A DNA stretch of 64,000 nt, from assembly GCA_017557885.1 (NCBI GenBank), contig JAFYXV010000007.1, forward strand, positions 310,001 through 374,000, written 5' to 3'. Below, one piece after another: positions 32,770-41,298 of the stretch (position 1 is the stretch's first letter; the number at the start of each line of letters is the position of its first letter). A model generated the notes under the pieces. The model was not told where the DNA came from. It worked only from the letters and a program-made list of their open reading frames with translations, and made no database searches. This DNA is from a bacterium. Its GTDB lineage: Bacteria; Auribacterota; UBA3054. The position numbers were made by a program, and so were the translations under genes.

Positions 32770-34293
32770 ATGAAGAAACAACTTTTTGTATTGGCGCTTA
32801 TTTTGACGGGCGCCGCTTTCGCTTCAACGCAGGTCCTTTTCCAGGACGACTTTGAAAGCTACAACACCGGCGACTGGCTCGGCCAGGGCAACACCGAACT
32901 CATGCGGTCCACTGTTGGCACGACCACTGAAGCCCCGGCTGCCGGCGAAGTCGAGATCATTGACAAGGACGGTTCGCAGGTGCTGCACGTCTGCAAGTTC
33001 GAAAGTCCTGCTGGCATTTCAAGCCCCGGCAAGGACCGCGGCGTCAGAGTGCCTTTAAACTGGGGCTCCTTCGACTATGCGAGCGGCGTGGACGGCGTCA
33101 TCATAATCATCGGCAGAGTCAACGTTCCGAGCGGCGGCACAGGCTATGGTGAATTGAGACTGGCCACGGCCGCCGACAAGCCCATGATGCGTTTCTGTTT
33201 CCGTTCATCCGACTACCAGACCTACTGCTACACTGACAACCGCAGGGAAGGCGTCAACAATGGTGCCGCGAACTACGGTGATCCTCGCTGGCCCTCTGCC
33301 AGCGCCGACAAGATTAAGTACAACCCGGATGACTCTGTGCTCTGGAACACTTGGTGCGACTTCACGCTGGTCGTGGATTGCCATACCGGCACGCTCCTTC
33401 ACTACAATATCACCGACAATGCCGGCTTCGAGTTTACCGGCGACAAGGTCTGCCAGCTCTATGAATTCGGCACCGAACGTCCGGCCTATGTGGAATTCAC
33501 CGCTGTCGGCAACGGCTACAACACCACCAGAAACGGTTATTTCCTGGACGACCTCTCCATCACCTATGAAAAGGAAGACATCCCCTGGGTGACGGTCTTC
33601 GAGGACGACTTCCAGAGCTATGCGCTGGGCCAGTCCCTGACCGCGCAGAACGCTGAATATCAGAGGATCGGCAACGATGCCGCGTATTCTGATCTTATCA
33701 TTGAGACCAACGGATATATCTGCGCCAAAGTGTGGATGAACAAGCCTGCTGGCTATCCCAAAGACGGCGTCAAAGTGATGCTGCCGGATTCCTGCGTGCC
33801 CGTCGAGGGCGGAAAACTGCGTCTCACGAGCTCTTTCTTATGCCCGGACAACGGTTGCTGGAATATCTTCTTTAAAGAAGACTCGCCCGTCGCTTCCTAC
33901 GGCTTCCACTCCGCCAACCGCTGGTTCGCCACCTGGGGCAGCAACGACACGACTCCCCGCTACGACGGCATGGAGAACGGTCCCTATAGCGACTGGATCG
34001 ACTTCATGGTGACGGTCGCTTATGACGGGGAAGGCGGCGCCTATCTTGAAAGCGCTGTCCTGAACAATGCCAAAGACGTTACCAAGAGGCAGGGCTTAAG
34101 ATGGTGCGGATATTTCGACACCACTATGCCCGGCGCTCCGGATTCCGCTGGTATTCAGGTCCAGGGCTGGGATAATTTCGGCGGCCGCTTCGCCGGTATA
34201 AAATACTTGAAGATCGAATACGCCGCTCCGGAACCGGCTTTCTTGGGCCTTCTGGCGCTGGCTGGCTTGGCAATCCTTCGCAAGAGGAGCTAA
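32770..34293 (+). CDS. PEP-CTERM secreted protein, family B
   Basis: Exported protein of 507 residues with signal peptide about 1-18 (GAAFASTQ) and C-terminal APEPAF, hydrophobic helix, RKRS. Two halves start VLFQDDFESYNTGDWLGQ and TVFEDDFQSYALGQSL (near residue 277). The conserved blocks DRGVRVPLNWGSF, GELRLATAADKPMMRF and VEFTAVGNGYNTTRNGYFLD are shared with the minus-strand paralogue at 27602, to which it is closest. The start lies in an A/C-rich leader (CCTTACAACTAACAAC) with no Shine-Dalgarno. The gene is a monocistronic unit bounded by strong terminators. No catalytic residues are recognisable. Confidence 0.83.
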   Translation: MKKQLFVLALILTGAAFASTQVLFQDDFESYNTGDWLGQGNTELMRSTVGTTTEAPAAGEVEIIDKDGSQVLHVCKFESPAGISSPGKDRGVRVPLNWGSFDYASGVDGVIIIIGRVNVPSGGTGYGELRLATAADKPMMRFCFRSSDYQTYCYTDNRREGVNNGAANYGDPRWPSASADKIKYNPDDSVLWNTWCDFTLVVDCHTGTLLHYNITDNAGFEFTGDKVCQLYEFGTERPAYVEFTAVGNGYNTTRNGYFLDDLSITYEKEDIPWVTVFEDDFQSYALGQSLTAQNAEYQRIGNDAAYSDLIIETNGYICAKVWMNKPAGYPKDGVKVMLPDSCVPVEGGKLRLTSSFLCPDNGCWNIFFKEDSPVASYGFHSANRWFATWGSNDTTPRYDGMENGPYSDWIDFMVTVAYDGEGGAYLESAVLNNAKDVTKRQGLRWCGYFDTTMPGAPDSAGIQVQGWDNFGGRFAGIKYLKIEYAAPEPAFLGLLALAGLAILRKRS

Positions 34294-34319
34294 CAGCTGC
34301 TTTGATAGTTTGATCGCTG

Positions 34320-34354
34320 AAATAAGCCCCGCTTAGGCGGGGCTTATTTTTTTT
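34320..34354 (+). terminator. Intrinsic terminator
   Basis: Thirteen-base perfect stem AAATAAGCCCCGC / GCGGGGCTTATTT with a TTAG loop and a T run, ending the PEP-CTERM block. Confidence 0.92.
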
Positions 34355-34571
34355 CGTCTTGCGTGACTTTCGGGGTGCGGCGAGAGATGGGAGAACGGTT
34401 TTGACGCGCTTTTTTACATTGATTTTAATTGTTGCGGATAAGTAAGTTAAGGCATATGATATGACAGTTTTGGCAGGATGGCGATAAGTTTTATAAACAA
34501 TTTCGTTTTAATTTCAAGGCATTTAGGCCAAGTCCGCGTTGCAATTTTACTTTTGGAGTTTGGCTTTCGGC
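34355..34571. other. Gene-free AT-rich region before rpmH
   Basis: The interval between the last PEP-CTERM gene and rpmH is 351 bases. It holds the terminator above, the rpmH promoter at its right end, and between them this AT-rich stretch with no credible open frame. Two DnaA-box-like nonamers with one mismatch each are visible (TGCGGATAA, the complement of TTATCCGCA, near 34434, and TTATAAACA near 34492). Two imperfect boxes are not enough to call an origin, although rpmH-rnpA often lies near oriC in bacteria. Confidence 0.4.
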
Positions 34572-34600
34572 TTGCTTTTTGGAAGGCAATTTAATATAAT
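34572..34600 (+). promoter_or_regulatory. Promoter of the rpmH-rnpA-yidC operon
   Basis: TTGCTT, 17-base spacer, consensus TATAAT, 44 bases before the rpmH start. Confidence 0.8.
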
Positions 34601-34644
34601 CCTCCTACTCAATAATGAAAACTAATTAAAAAAGGAGGACAAAA

Positions 34645-34779
34645 ATGAAAAGAACGTTCCAGCCCCATACGCTGCGTCACAAAAGAACGCATGGCTTCCG
34701 CGCTCGCATGAGCACCAGAGGTGGCCGCGCCGTAATTGCCAGACGCAGAGCCCACGGCCGCGTCCGTCTGTCCGCCTAA
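34645..34779 (+). CDS. rpmH: 50S ribosomal protein L34
   Basis: Protein of 44 residues: [20 protein letters not shown] followed by [20 protein letters not shown] and RLSA. This is the standard L34 sequence pattern (KRTFQP, HGFRxRM, GRxVIxRRRAKGR). L34 is a small basic protein of the large ribosomal subunit. AAGGAGG lies seven bases before the ATG. It heads the classical rpmH-rnpA-yidD-yidC-mnmE order. Confidence 0.97.
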   Translation: MKRTFQPHTLRHKRTHGFRARMSTRGGRAVIARRRAHGRVRLSA

Positions 34780-34783
34780 AGGC

Positions 34784-35416
34784 TTGAAGAGCGGAAACAA
34801 GTGCGAAACGACGGTAGTCAAACCGTCGTTTTCTTTTCCCAGGGAAAAGAAGCTGAAAGGCCAGAAGACTTTCGATAGGCTCTTTACAAAAGGGCGCTTT
34901 TCGAAAGCCCGCCACCTTTACATGGCTTACGAAAGGGAAGGCTGCGTCAGCTGGAAGGTCGCGGTGGTGGCCAGGAAAAAGGACTACCCCAAAGCCTACA
35001 TGCGCAACCGGGTGAAAAGAAGGCTGAGAGAAGTCGTAAGGCTTCATCAAGCGGCTTATCTTCCTTTCAACGGCGTGGTGGTGGCCAAACGTGGCCTCAT
35101 GGATCTGCCTTGGGAAAAACTAATCGAAGAGTGGCTTGCGGTGTGCGCCCAGGCGGAGATCCTCTCGCCGTCATGCGAAGAGGAAGCTGTCAGGCCGCCC
35201 TCGCTGGCCGCCAAAGGAGGGATGGCTCTCGTGCGTTTTTACCGTGCGTGCATCTCGCCATTGTTTCCGCCCTGCTGCCGTTTTAGGCCGACATGCTCCC
35301 AATACGCTCTGGAGGCCCTTAGGAAACACGGTTTCCTGAAGGGGACCTTGCTCAGCGTATGGAGAATACTGCGCTGCAACCCATTTAATCCAGGCGGGGA
35401 TGATCCCGTCCCTTAA
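34784..35416 (+). CDS. rnpA: RNase P protein component fused to YidD
   Basis: A single uninterrupted frame encodes two normally separate proteins. The N-terminal part is RnpA, which helps the RNase P RNA mature tRNA 5' ends: [20 protein letters not shown], then the RNA-binding signature [16 protein letters not shown]. After a linker ([19 protein letters not shown]) comes a complete YidD, the membrane-insertion efficiency factor: [34 protein letters not shown], and [18 protein letters not shown]. No ATG suits the start. A TTG at 34784, just past rpmH, is used here; another TTG at 34736 would overlap rpmH, as rnpA does in Thermus. A GTG shortly after AAAGGAGGG near 35214 could start YidD separately. 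Confidence 0.85.
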   Translation: MKSGNKCETTVVKPSFSFPREKKLKGQKTFDRLFTKGRFSKARHLYMAYEREGCVSWKVAVVARKKDYPKAYMRNRVKRRLREVVRLHQAAYLPFNGVVVAKRGLMDLPWEKLIEEWLAVCAQAEILSPSCEEEAVRPPSLAAKGGMALVRFYRACISPLFPPCCRFRPTCSQYALEALRKHGFLKGTLLSVWRILRCNPFNPGGDDPVP

Positions 35417-35434
35417 AAATACGATCGATATTAT

Positions 35435-37039
35435 ATGGATAGAGATAAACTGATAGGCGTGGCTCTGCTGGGCCTGGTCTTCGTTATGTTTTTCACGCAG
35501 ATGAAAAAGAAACAGGAGGCCCCGGTCCGCCCAGCGGCTCAGACGCAAAGCACCCAGACCGCCGCGACGCCCGCCGGCTTCTACAGCGCCGAGCCCAATA
35601 TCGCGATGATATCCGGGCTGAGCCATCCCGCTGTCTCCAACGATCTGTTGTGCTGCACCTACGGAGAAGATCTTGGCGACATCACGAAGGTCGAGCTTTT
35701 CCCCAGCGACGTCATCAAGGAAAGGTATGTTACCATCACCGGTCACAGCTCGGAATACGAGCTGCCGCTGAGGATCTGCAGTTACGGCGAACAGTCCGGA
35801 AGAGATCTTGCGTTCTCCTACGCTCCAAGCGCCGCCCGCAACACCTTGTGCTTTTCGGGAAAGTGGAGCAACGGTCTGGAGGTCTTGAAGACTTACGAAC
35901 TGTCAGTGAGCAATTACCTGACCTCGGTCAGCATTGCGCTGATCAACAAGGGTGAAAACGCCCTTCCCGCGCAGGATCTGAAGATCTGGCTGGGAACCAT
36001 CGACAAACTGAACGAAGCGAAGGAGCGTCCGCCGGTCAGAAGCCTGACGGTCAGCTACGTCAACGAGAACGGCAAGGAGAAGATCAAGCGCTTCAATCCC
36101 GGGAAGGAAAGCAAAACTTTGGAGGGCGGCATCGTGTGGGCCTCCGTGGCCAACCGCTATTTCGTGCACGCCCTCAGCTCCAAGCACCAGGCCGTCAGAA
36201 TCGAGACGGGCTTCCGCAGCGACAAGAAAGCCGGCTGGCTCTCCGGAGTGCTGACCTATCCCGTGCCGGAACTGAAGCCGGGAGAAGCTTATCAGTGGCA
36301 GGGGACGCTCTACACCGGTCCCAAGCAGTACGAAAGGCTGAAAGGCCTGGATAAGCAGATGGTCTGCGGAGAAGATTACGTCAAGATCATCGATCTGGGC
36401 TGGTACTCCGTCATCGCCACCTGGCTCATGCAGTACGGGCTCAAGCTCACTTACCGCTACGTGGGAAGTTACGGCATATCCATCATAATCCTGACCGTCA
36501 TCATCAAGCTTCTTTTGTGGCCCCTGACCACCAAGAGCACCATGGCCATGAAGAAGATGCAGAAACTGCAGCCCGAGATCAAGGCCATCCAGGAAAAATA
36601 CAAGGACGATCCCAAGAAGCAGCAGGAAGAGATGATGCTTCTCTACAGGAAGTACGGCTACAACCCCATGGGCGGCTGCCTGCCCATGCTCATCCAGCTG
36701 CCCATTTTCGTGGCGCTGTACCAGGCTTTGTCAAACGCCATCGAACTGCACAAGACGCCCTTCTTGTGGATCGCGGACCTTTCCATGCCTGACAAGGTGG
36801 GCGCCATTTTCGGTTTCCCCATCCATCCTCTGGCCATCGCCATGGGATTGGGCATGGTCGCCCAGCAGCTCCTCACTCCCAAGATGGGAGACGCGAACCA
36901 GCAGAAGATGATGTATATCATGCCGGTCATCTTCACGGTCTTGTTTTACAATATGCCCAGCGGCCTGGTGCTCTACTGGTTCGTGAACCAGCTGCTGACC
37001 ATGGCTCAGACTACTTACCTTCAGTACAAAAAAGATTGA
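35435..37039 (+). CDS. yidC: Membrane protein insertase YidC
   Basis: Protein of 534 residues of the YidC/Oxa1 family, which inserts and folds inner-membrane proteins alone or with SecYEG. The Gram-negative layout is complete: an N-terminal transmembrane anchor (6-22), a large periplasmic P1 domain (about 60-300), and a conserved C-terminal core of five helices from about 335. The latter includes YGISIIILTVIIKLLLWPLT (which holds the hydrophilic-groove Lys/Arg region), the coiled C1 loop (MKKMQKLQPEIKAIQEKY) and GGCLPMLIQLPIFVALYQAL. It starts 18 bases after the rnpA-yidD fusion and precedes mnmE by 9 bases. Confidence 0.95.
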   Translation: MDRDKLIGVALLGLVFVMFFTQMKKKQEAPVRPAAQTQSTQTAATPAGFYSAEPNIAMISGLSHPAVSNDLLCCTYGEDLGDITKVELFPSDVIKERYVTITGHSSEYELPLRICSYGEQSGRDLAFSYAPSAARNTLCFSGKWSNGLEVLKTYELSVSNYLTSVSIALINKGENALPAQDLKIWLGTIDKLNEAKERPPVRSLTVSYVNENGKEKIKRFNPGKESKTLEGGIVWASVANRYFVHALSSKHQAVRIETGFRSDKKAGWLSGVLTYPVPELKPGEAYQWQGTLYTGPKQYERLKGLDKQMVCGEDYVKIIDLGWYSVIATWLMQYGLKLTYRYVGSYGISIIILTVIIKLLLWPLTTKSTMAMKKMQKLQPEIKAIQEKYKDDPKKQQEEMMLLYRKYGYNPMGGCLPMLIQLPIFVALYQALSNAIELHKTPFLWIADLSMPDKVGAIFGFPIHPLAIAMGLGMVAQQLLTPKMGDANQQKMMYIMPVIFTVLFYNMPSGLVLYWFVNQLLTMAQTTYLQYKKD

Positions 37040-37048
37040 TCGTCCCTC

Positions 37049-38395
37049 ATGCGGGAAGACTTTGAGACCATAGCGGCTATCGCCACAGCCCGCGGAAGAG
37101 GCGCCATCGGCGTCCTCAGGATAAGCGGACCTCAGACGAAAGAGGTCCTGGACAAAGTTTTTCGCGCCAGGAAGGGGATGAAATCGGAAAAATTCGGCAG
37201 CTTCCGGCTGCGCTTCGGATCTTTCACAAGCGCCTCCGGGGAAACCATCGACAGCGGCCTGGCCTTCTTCGCCAAGGGGCCCAAGAGCTACACCGGGGAA
37301 GACTACGCGGAGCTTTTCTGCCACGGCAATCCTCTGATACTGGAGGAAGTGCTCAATTCCGTCCTGAAATCGGGAGCGTCTCCCGCAAAGCCGGGTGAGT
37401 TTACCCGCCGGGCTTTCCTCATGGGAAAGATGGACCTGACGCAATGCGAAGGCGTGGACGAGCTCATCAGGGCGAACTCAGTTGCTTACGCCGGAGCGGC
37501 CTTCAGGCTGCAGGACGGAGAATTGAGGCGCAAACTGGAGCCGCTGGCGGAAAGCCTGAACAAAGTCTTCGCGCATATGCAGGGCGCCATCGAATTCCCG
37601 GAGGACATCATAGAAGACAGGGGGAAATGGCTCTCGGAATCGAAGAAGGCGATCGAAATACTGAAGGGGATCCTGAAGGATTCCAAGACTTCCGCCAAGG
37701 TGAAAGACGGACTCCGCGTCGCCATAGCCGGCCGCCCCAACGCCGGGAAATCGAGCCTTTTCAATTTCCTTCTGAAAGAGGAAAGGGCTTTGGTCACCAA
37801 GGTCCCAGGAACCACCAGGGACGTATTGCAGGGGGAGCTGGAGATCGCCGGCTTGAACATAATAATATACGACACCGCGGGCTTGCGGGAAGCCAAGGGA
37901 AAAATAGAAGCCCTGGGCGTGGCGAAAGCCGAAAAGATCCTGGAGGATTCCGACGCCGTGATCTGGCTCTTTGACGGACAGAAGAAGATCAGCGCGAAGG
38001 AAAAGGAAGAACTTAATTGCTGGCGCGCCAAAAAGCCAGTTTTGGCTTTGGTCAGCAAGAGCGATCTTGGATCCGCGCAGGAAGGCTTCCTGTCCTGCTC
38101 TTCCCTTAGCGGGGAAGGGGCGGAATTGATAAGAGCCTTTCTGAAAGAGCAGGCGGAGGAATTATTGAAAGACCACGAGGATCTCATCCTTCTGAAGGCC
38201 CGGCACGAAAAGCTTTTGAAAGAAGCGCTCGCCAGTTTGAAAAAAGTCTGCTCCGGCCTTGAGAAAGGAGCCTTCAGCGAACTCGTGGCCAGCGATCTGG
38301 AAACGGGCTTGGAAAAGATCTGGGAAGTGACGGGCAGAGTGACGCCCAACGAGATACTGGACATTGTTTTCGGAGAATTCTGCGTCGGAAAATAA
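37049..38395 (+). CDS. mnmE: tRNA uridine-5-carboxymethylaminomethyl modification GTPase MnmE
   Basis: Protein of 448 residues. MnmE with MnmG modifies U34 of certain tRNAs in the cytosol. The N-terminal folate-binding domain starts ETIAAIATARGRGAIGVLRI and contains GPKSYTGEDYAELFCHGN. The G domain has G1 GRPNAGKSS, the GTTRD switch and G3 DTAGL; G4 reads SKSD in place of NKxD. The helical domain is split around the G domain, and the chain ends with the catalytic CVGK, the expected C-terminal Cys motif. Length and order are normal. It belongs to the conserved rpmH-yidC-mnmE cluster. Confidence 0.95.
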   Translation: MREDFETIAAIATARGRGAIGVLRISGPQTKEVLDKVFRARKGMKSEKFGSFRLRFGSFTSASGETIDSGLAFFAKGPKSYTGEDYAELFCHGNPLILEEVLNSVLKSGASPAKPGEFTRRAFLMGKMDLTQCEGVDELIRANSVAYAGAAFRLQDGELRRKLEPLAESLNKVFAHMQGAIEFPEDIIEDRGKWLSESKKAIEILKGILKDSKTSAKVKDGLRVAIAGRPNAGKSSLFNFLLKEERALVTKVPGTTRDVLQGELEIAGLNIIIYDTAGLREAKGKIEALGVAKAEKILEDSDAVIWLFDGQKKISAKEKEELNCWRAKKPVLALVSKSDLGSAQEGFLSCSSLSGEGAELIRAFLKEQAEELLKDHEDLILLKARHEKLLKEALASLKKVCSGLEKGAFSELVASDLETGLEKIWEVTGRVTPNEILDIVFGEFCVGK

Positions 38396-38398
38396 TCA

Positions 38399-41221
38399 AT
38401 GCGCAACAGGCTTATCTACATATTCTGGCTTAGCGTAGGATTGGCGGCCTTTCTGATCCTGGGGTATTACTACCGCCAGCTGGACCGCTCGGAGCGCCAT
38501 CTGGCCAAGAAGCTGCGCTATTTTAGGATGGCCGATCCCTTCAGGGCTTACCAGCAGCTCATGCCCCAGCTGCACGGCTGGCGCAAATCCGAAAACCCCG
38601 GCGACCTGAAGGAGTATTTCACCAAAGACCGCGCCTACGTTTACCAGAGCGACGAAGAATTCAGCGATTACCTGAAGAACTTCGGCAAGGAGGCCAGGGA
38701 AGCCTATTTGAGATCCGTCAAGAGAGTATTGCTTTCCCCGGCTTCGGACGAGACGAAGGCGCGCTTCATTAACAGCAACAACCTCTCTTTCGACGACTCC
38801 GCTTTCATTCAGTTCACCACCAACGATCTGAAGCGCCCCAGGCACGAATTCTTCTGGCTGGAGGCGGTGGATTCCGAGGAGACGGCCTGGGAATGGTGGC
38901 GGGAGAAGGAGCCGGTGCTGCAGAAAGCCAAGGAAGAAAAGATCATCGCGGATTACAAGGATCTGCTTTTCCTGGCCGTGGATCCCTTCGAGCGTACCAA
39001 CCGCTACGAACTTTTGAAGGACGCGGCGGACGAGGAAATTTACACGGCGTCTTTAAGGGACGAAGCCCCCGCCCAGGGGCTGGACCGCCGGCTCTTCAGA
39101 GTCAGCCAGGGACGCCTGGCCTCCACCGGTTTCGCCCTGCAGCCGCCGCTGACTATATCCGAACAGTTCAACCGCTGGCGGGAACTGGGGCTCACGAACC
39201 TTCTGCACAATTATCTCCTGCCCCGCTCCAACGGATTCTGGGCGGTGGTGAGGATAGACGGCGGCGAAGGCAAGCGCGCGGAATCTGCCCTCAAGCTGAG
39301 CGAACTGCACGGCACCAACGATCTGCCCCTTGTGATCTGCGAAGGCGCCCTGAAGCTGGAATACCAGAAAAAGATGAACATCCTCATAAAATGGGTGATG
39401 CTCAGCTGGCTGGTGGTCTTCGGCTTGATCTTCGTTTTGCAGACGATCCGGCAGTTCTTCCTGCACTTCCTCATGGGCAGGGGATTCGTGCCCGAGGTCA
39501 TGTACCGCTATTTCTCTCCCGGCGTCAGGGCCTATCTCATCAGGAACGGCTACAAGACCTTCACCCACGTCATGACCTTCGAGGAGGTCCAGGAAAAGCG
39601 CAGCCACGGCCAGGAAGTTCCGGAAGTCATGGTCATGCGGGTGCATGAAAAGAAAGGCAACATAAGAAGAATAGACTCCCTGCAGATGGAAGCGGGCTTC
39701 CGCTCGATCTGCCCCTCGGGCAAAGTGTATCTGAAGCGCGCCTACGGAAAGGGCATGAAAGAGCTGAGAAGGGAATTCATCAACATGCGCCGCATGAGCA
39801 GGCGTGGACTTAAGATCCCCAAGATACTGGGTTATTGCGAGGCGCAGTGGAAGGGCTACTGGTGCGGCTACCTTATGACCGCCAACCTGGATTCCCACAT
39901 GCCGCTGGACTATTGGCAGACCTACGTGGCGCCTTACCTGGAAAAAGAGGAACGCCAAAAAATAGTAAGAAGCCTTTCCAAGAGCTTGGCCGGCATGCTG
40001 CGCAGGGCCCACCGCCACGGCATCTTCAAGCTTCAGCTTTTCGGCAAGCACATATTTTTCGATCCCGAGAACCTTCAGTGGGGCGTGACTCTGATCGACG
40101 TGGAGAAGGCCTATTGCCTGAACGACATGGGACTTTCCCTGCTCAGGCGCTTCCCCAAACTGTACGCCCGTTATATCGTTCCCGACCTGGCGTTCCTGAA
40201 CCGCTATCTTTTCTGGGAATACTGGACGCTTCAGGAAAGGTTCAGAATGTACGTCAACTACTGCCGGCGCTCCAGCTTCCCGGGCGCGGGAAGAAGGCCT
40301 TTGGACGCCGGGGAGAAGGGAAGGCTTGAGAAGATCAACAGCATCTGTCTGAGGAAAGGCTACGGCCAGTATCAGAAGGTCAACGACGTTTTCTTCAACG
40401 TGGCGAATTATTCGGAAATGAAATTCTGCGTGCCGCAGACTTTCAAGGAACTGTTCTCGATCAAATCCGACGAGAACGTCACCAGGAAGAAAGGACGCAC
40501 GGTGGTGAAGACTTATTTCGGCGGCAAGACTTACTATCTCAAGCGCCACTACGGCATGAAGCTCAAAGACGCCCTGCTGGAATACTGGCGCCACCATAGG
40601 AGAATGAGCAACGGGAGGCTGGAGTGGAAGGCCATGCAGACAGCGGACTCCCTGGGCATTCCCAACACGCCCTTCAGAGCCTTCGGCGAAAAGTACAAAG
40701 GCTGGAGGGAAAAAAGTTCCTTCCTTTTGACGGAGGCGCTGCCGCCCGGCCGCACCGTGGAGGATCACCTGCGCTCCGGACTGCGGCTCGACCTCAGGGA
40801 AAAGAGAGAGCTTGGCAAGAGGATCGCCGCCATCGCCAGGAAGCTGCATGCCGCGGGCTACACTCACAAGGATTTTTACCTCGGCCATTTCTACGTGGTG
40901 GGGGATCTTAAGGGCGAATACAAACTTCACCTTCTCGATCTGCAGAGATTGTGCAAGGGCGCCAAACTTTTGAACCGCTGGTCCCTGAAAGACATGACGG
41001 CGCTTTATTTCTCGGCGCTGCCTTTCCTCCATGACGGCCTGATAACCAGAACGGACATGCTCAGCCTTTATCTTGCTTATGTCCGGCGCGAAAAACTGGA
41101 GGAGCGGGACAAGAAGTTCCTCGCGAAGCTCTTCCTGAAGGAAAAGAAGATCGCCGCCCACACGGAGAAACTTTTGGCGAAACGCAGGAAAAGGGGAGAG
41201 CTGGAAGGCTTGGTGAAATAA
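38399..41221 (+). CDS. Membrane protein with tandem WaaP/Kdo-kinase-like domains (pseudokinase then kinase)
   Basis: Protein of 940 residues starting three bases after mnmE. A transmembrane helix (about 5-23) and a second one (about 327-352) enclose a predicted periplasmic domain of 300 residues. Two cytoplasmic lipopolysaccharide-kinase-like domains follow. Domain 1 (about 430-640) has the ATP-binding Lys446 in VYLKRAYG and Asp567 in LIDVEKA, but its catalytic loop reads GIFKLQLFGKHIFF (542-555) without the catalytic Asp. Domain 2 (about 690-900) has Lys in YYLKRHYG (near 714), THKDFYLGHFY with His823 and Asp825, and LLDLQR with Asp847, so it looks active. WaaP-type enzymes phosphorylate LPS core sugars. 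The transmembrane-sensor layout could instead signify a receptor-type kinase. It is not known from sequence which applies. Confidence 0.75.
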   Translation: MRNRLIYIFWLSVGLAAFLILGYYYRQLDRSERHLAKKLRYFRMADPFRAYQQLMPQLHGWRKSENPGDLKEYFTKDRAYVYQSDEEFSDYLKNFGKEAREAYLRSVKRVLLSPASDETKARFINSNNLSFDDSAFIQFTTNDLKRPRHEFFWLEAVDSEETAWEWWREKEPVLQKAKEEKIIADYKDLLFLAVDPFERTNRYELLKDAADEEIYTASLRDEAPAQGLDRRLFRVSQGRLASTGFALQPPLTISEQFNRWRELGLTNLLHNYLLPRSNGFWAVVRIDGGEGKRAESALKLSELHGTNDLPLVICEGALKLEYQKKMNILIKWVMLSWLVVFGLIFVLQTIRQFFLHFLMGRGFVPEVMYRYFSPGVRAYLIRNGYKTFTHVMTFEEVQEKRSHGQEVPEVMVMRVHEKKGNIRRIDSLQMEAGFRSICPSGKVYLKRAYGKGMKELRREFINMRRMSRRGLKIPKILGYCEAQWKGYWCGYLMTANLDSHMPLDYWQTYVAPYLEKEERQKIVRSLSKSLAGMLRRAHRHGIFKLQLFGKHIFFDPENLQWGVTLIDVEKAYCLNDMGLSLLRRFPKLYARYIVPDLAFLNRYLFWEYWTLQERFRMYVNYCRRSSFPGAGRRPLDAGEKGRLEKINSICLRKGYGQYQKVNDVFFNVANYSEMKFCVPQTFKELFSIKSDENVTRKKGRTVVKTYFGGKTYYLKRHYGMKLKDALLEYWRHHRRMSNGRLEWKAMQTADSLGIPNTPFRAFGEKYKGWREKSSFLLTEALPPGRTVEDHLRSGLRLDLREKRELGKRIAAIARKLHAAGYTHKDFYLGHFYVVGDLKGEYKLHLLDLQRLCKGAKLLNRWSLKDMTALYFSALPFLHDGLITRTDMLSLYLAYVRREKLEERDKKFLAKLFLKEKKIAAHTEKLLAKRRKRGELEGLVK

Positions 41222-41235
41222 GTTTTCCCGGAAAG

Positions 41236-41269
41236 AAAAAAGCGGACTTATGGAAGTCCGCTTTTTTTT
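41236..41269. terminator. Bidirectional terminator
   Basis: AAAAAGCGGACTT / AAGTCCGCTTTTTTTT with a four-base loop between the convergent kinase gene and uraA. Confidence 0.9.
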
Positions 41270-41298
41270 GCGCCTATTTCAGATCACCGGCGGCGTTT

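Noticed and set aside
34355-34571. Possible replication origin near rpmH
   Set aside because: Only two imperfect DnaA-box-like nonamers are present, with no repeat array and no dnaA or dnaN beside it.
39053-41161. Very long open frame on the minus strand opposite the kinase gene
   Set aside because: It mirrors the plus-strand kinase gene, has no recognisable domain, and such antisense frames also lie opposite 1458-4100, 43585-45921 and 52739-54928. They follow from the codon bias of GC-rich genes.
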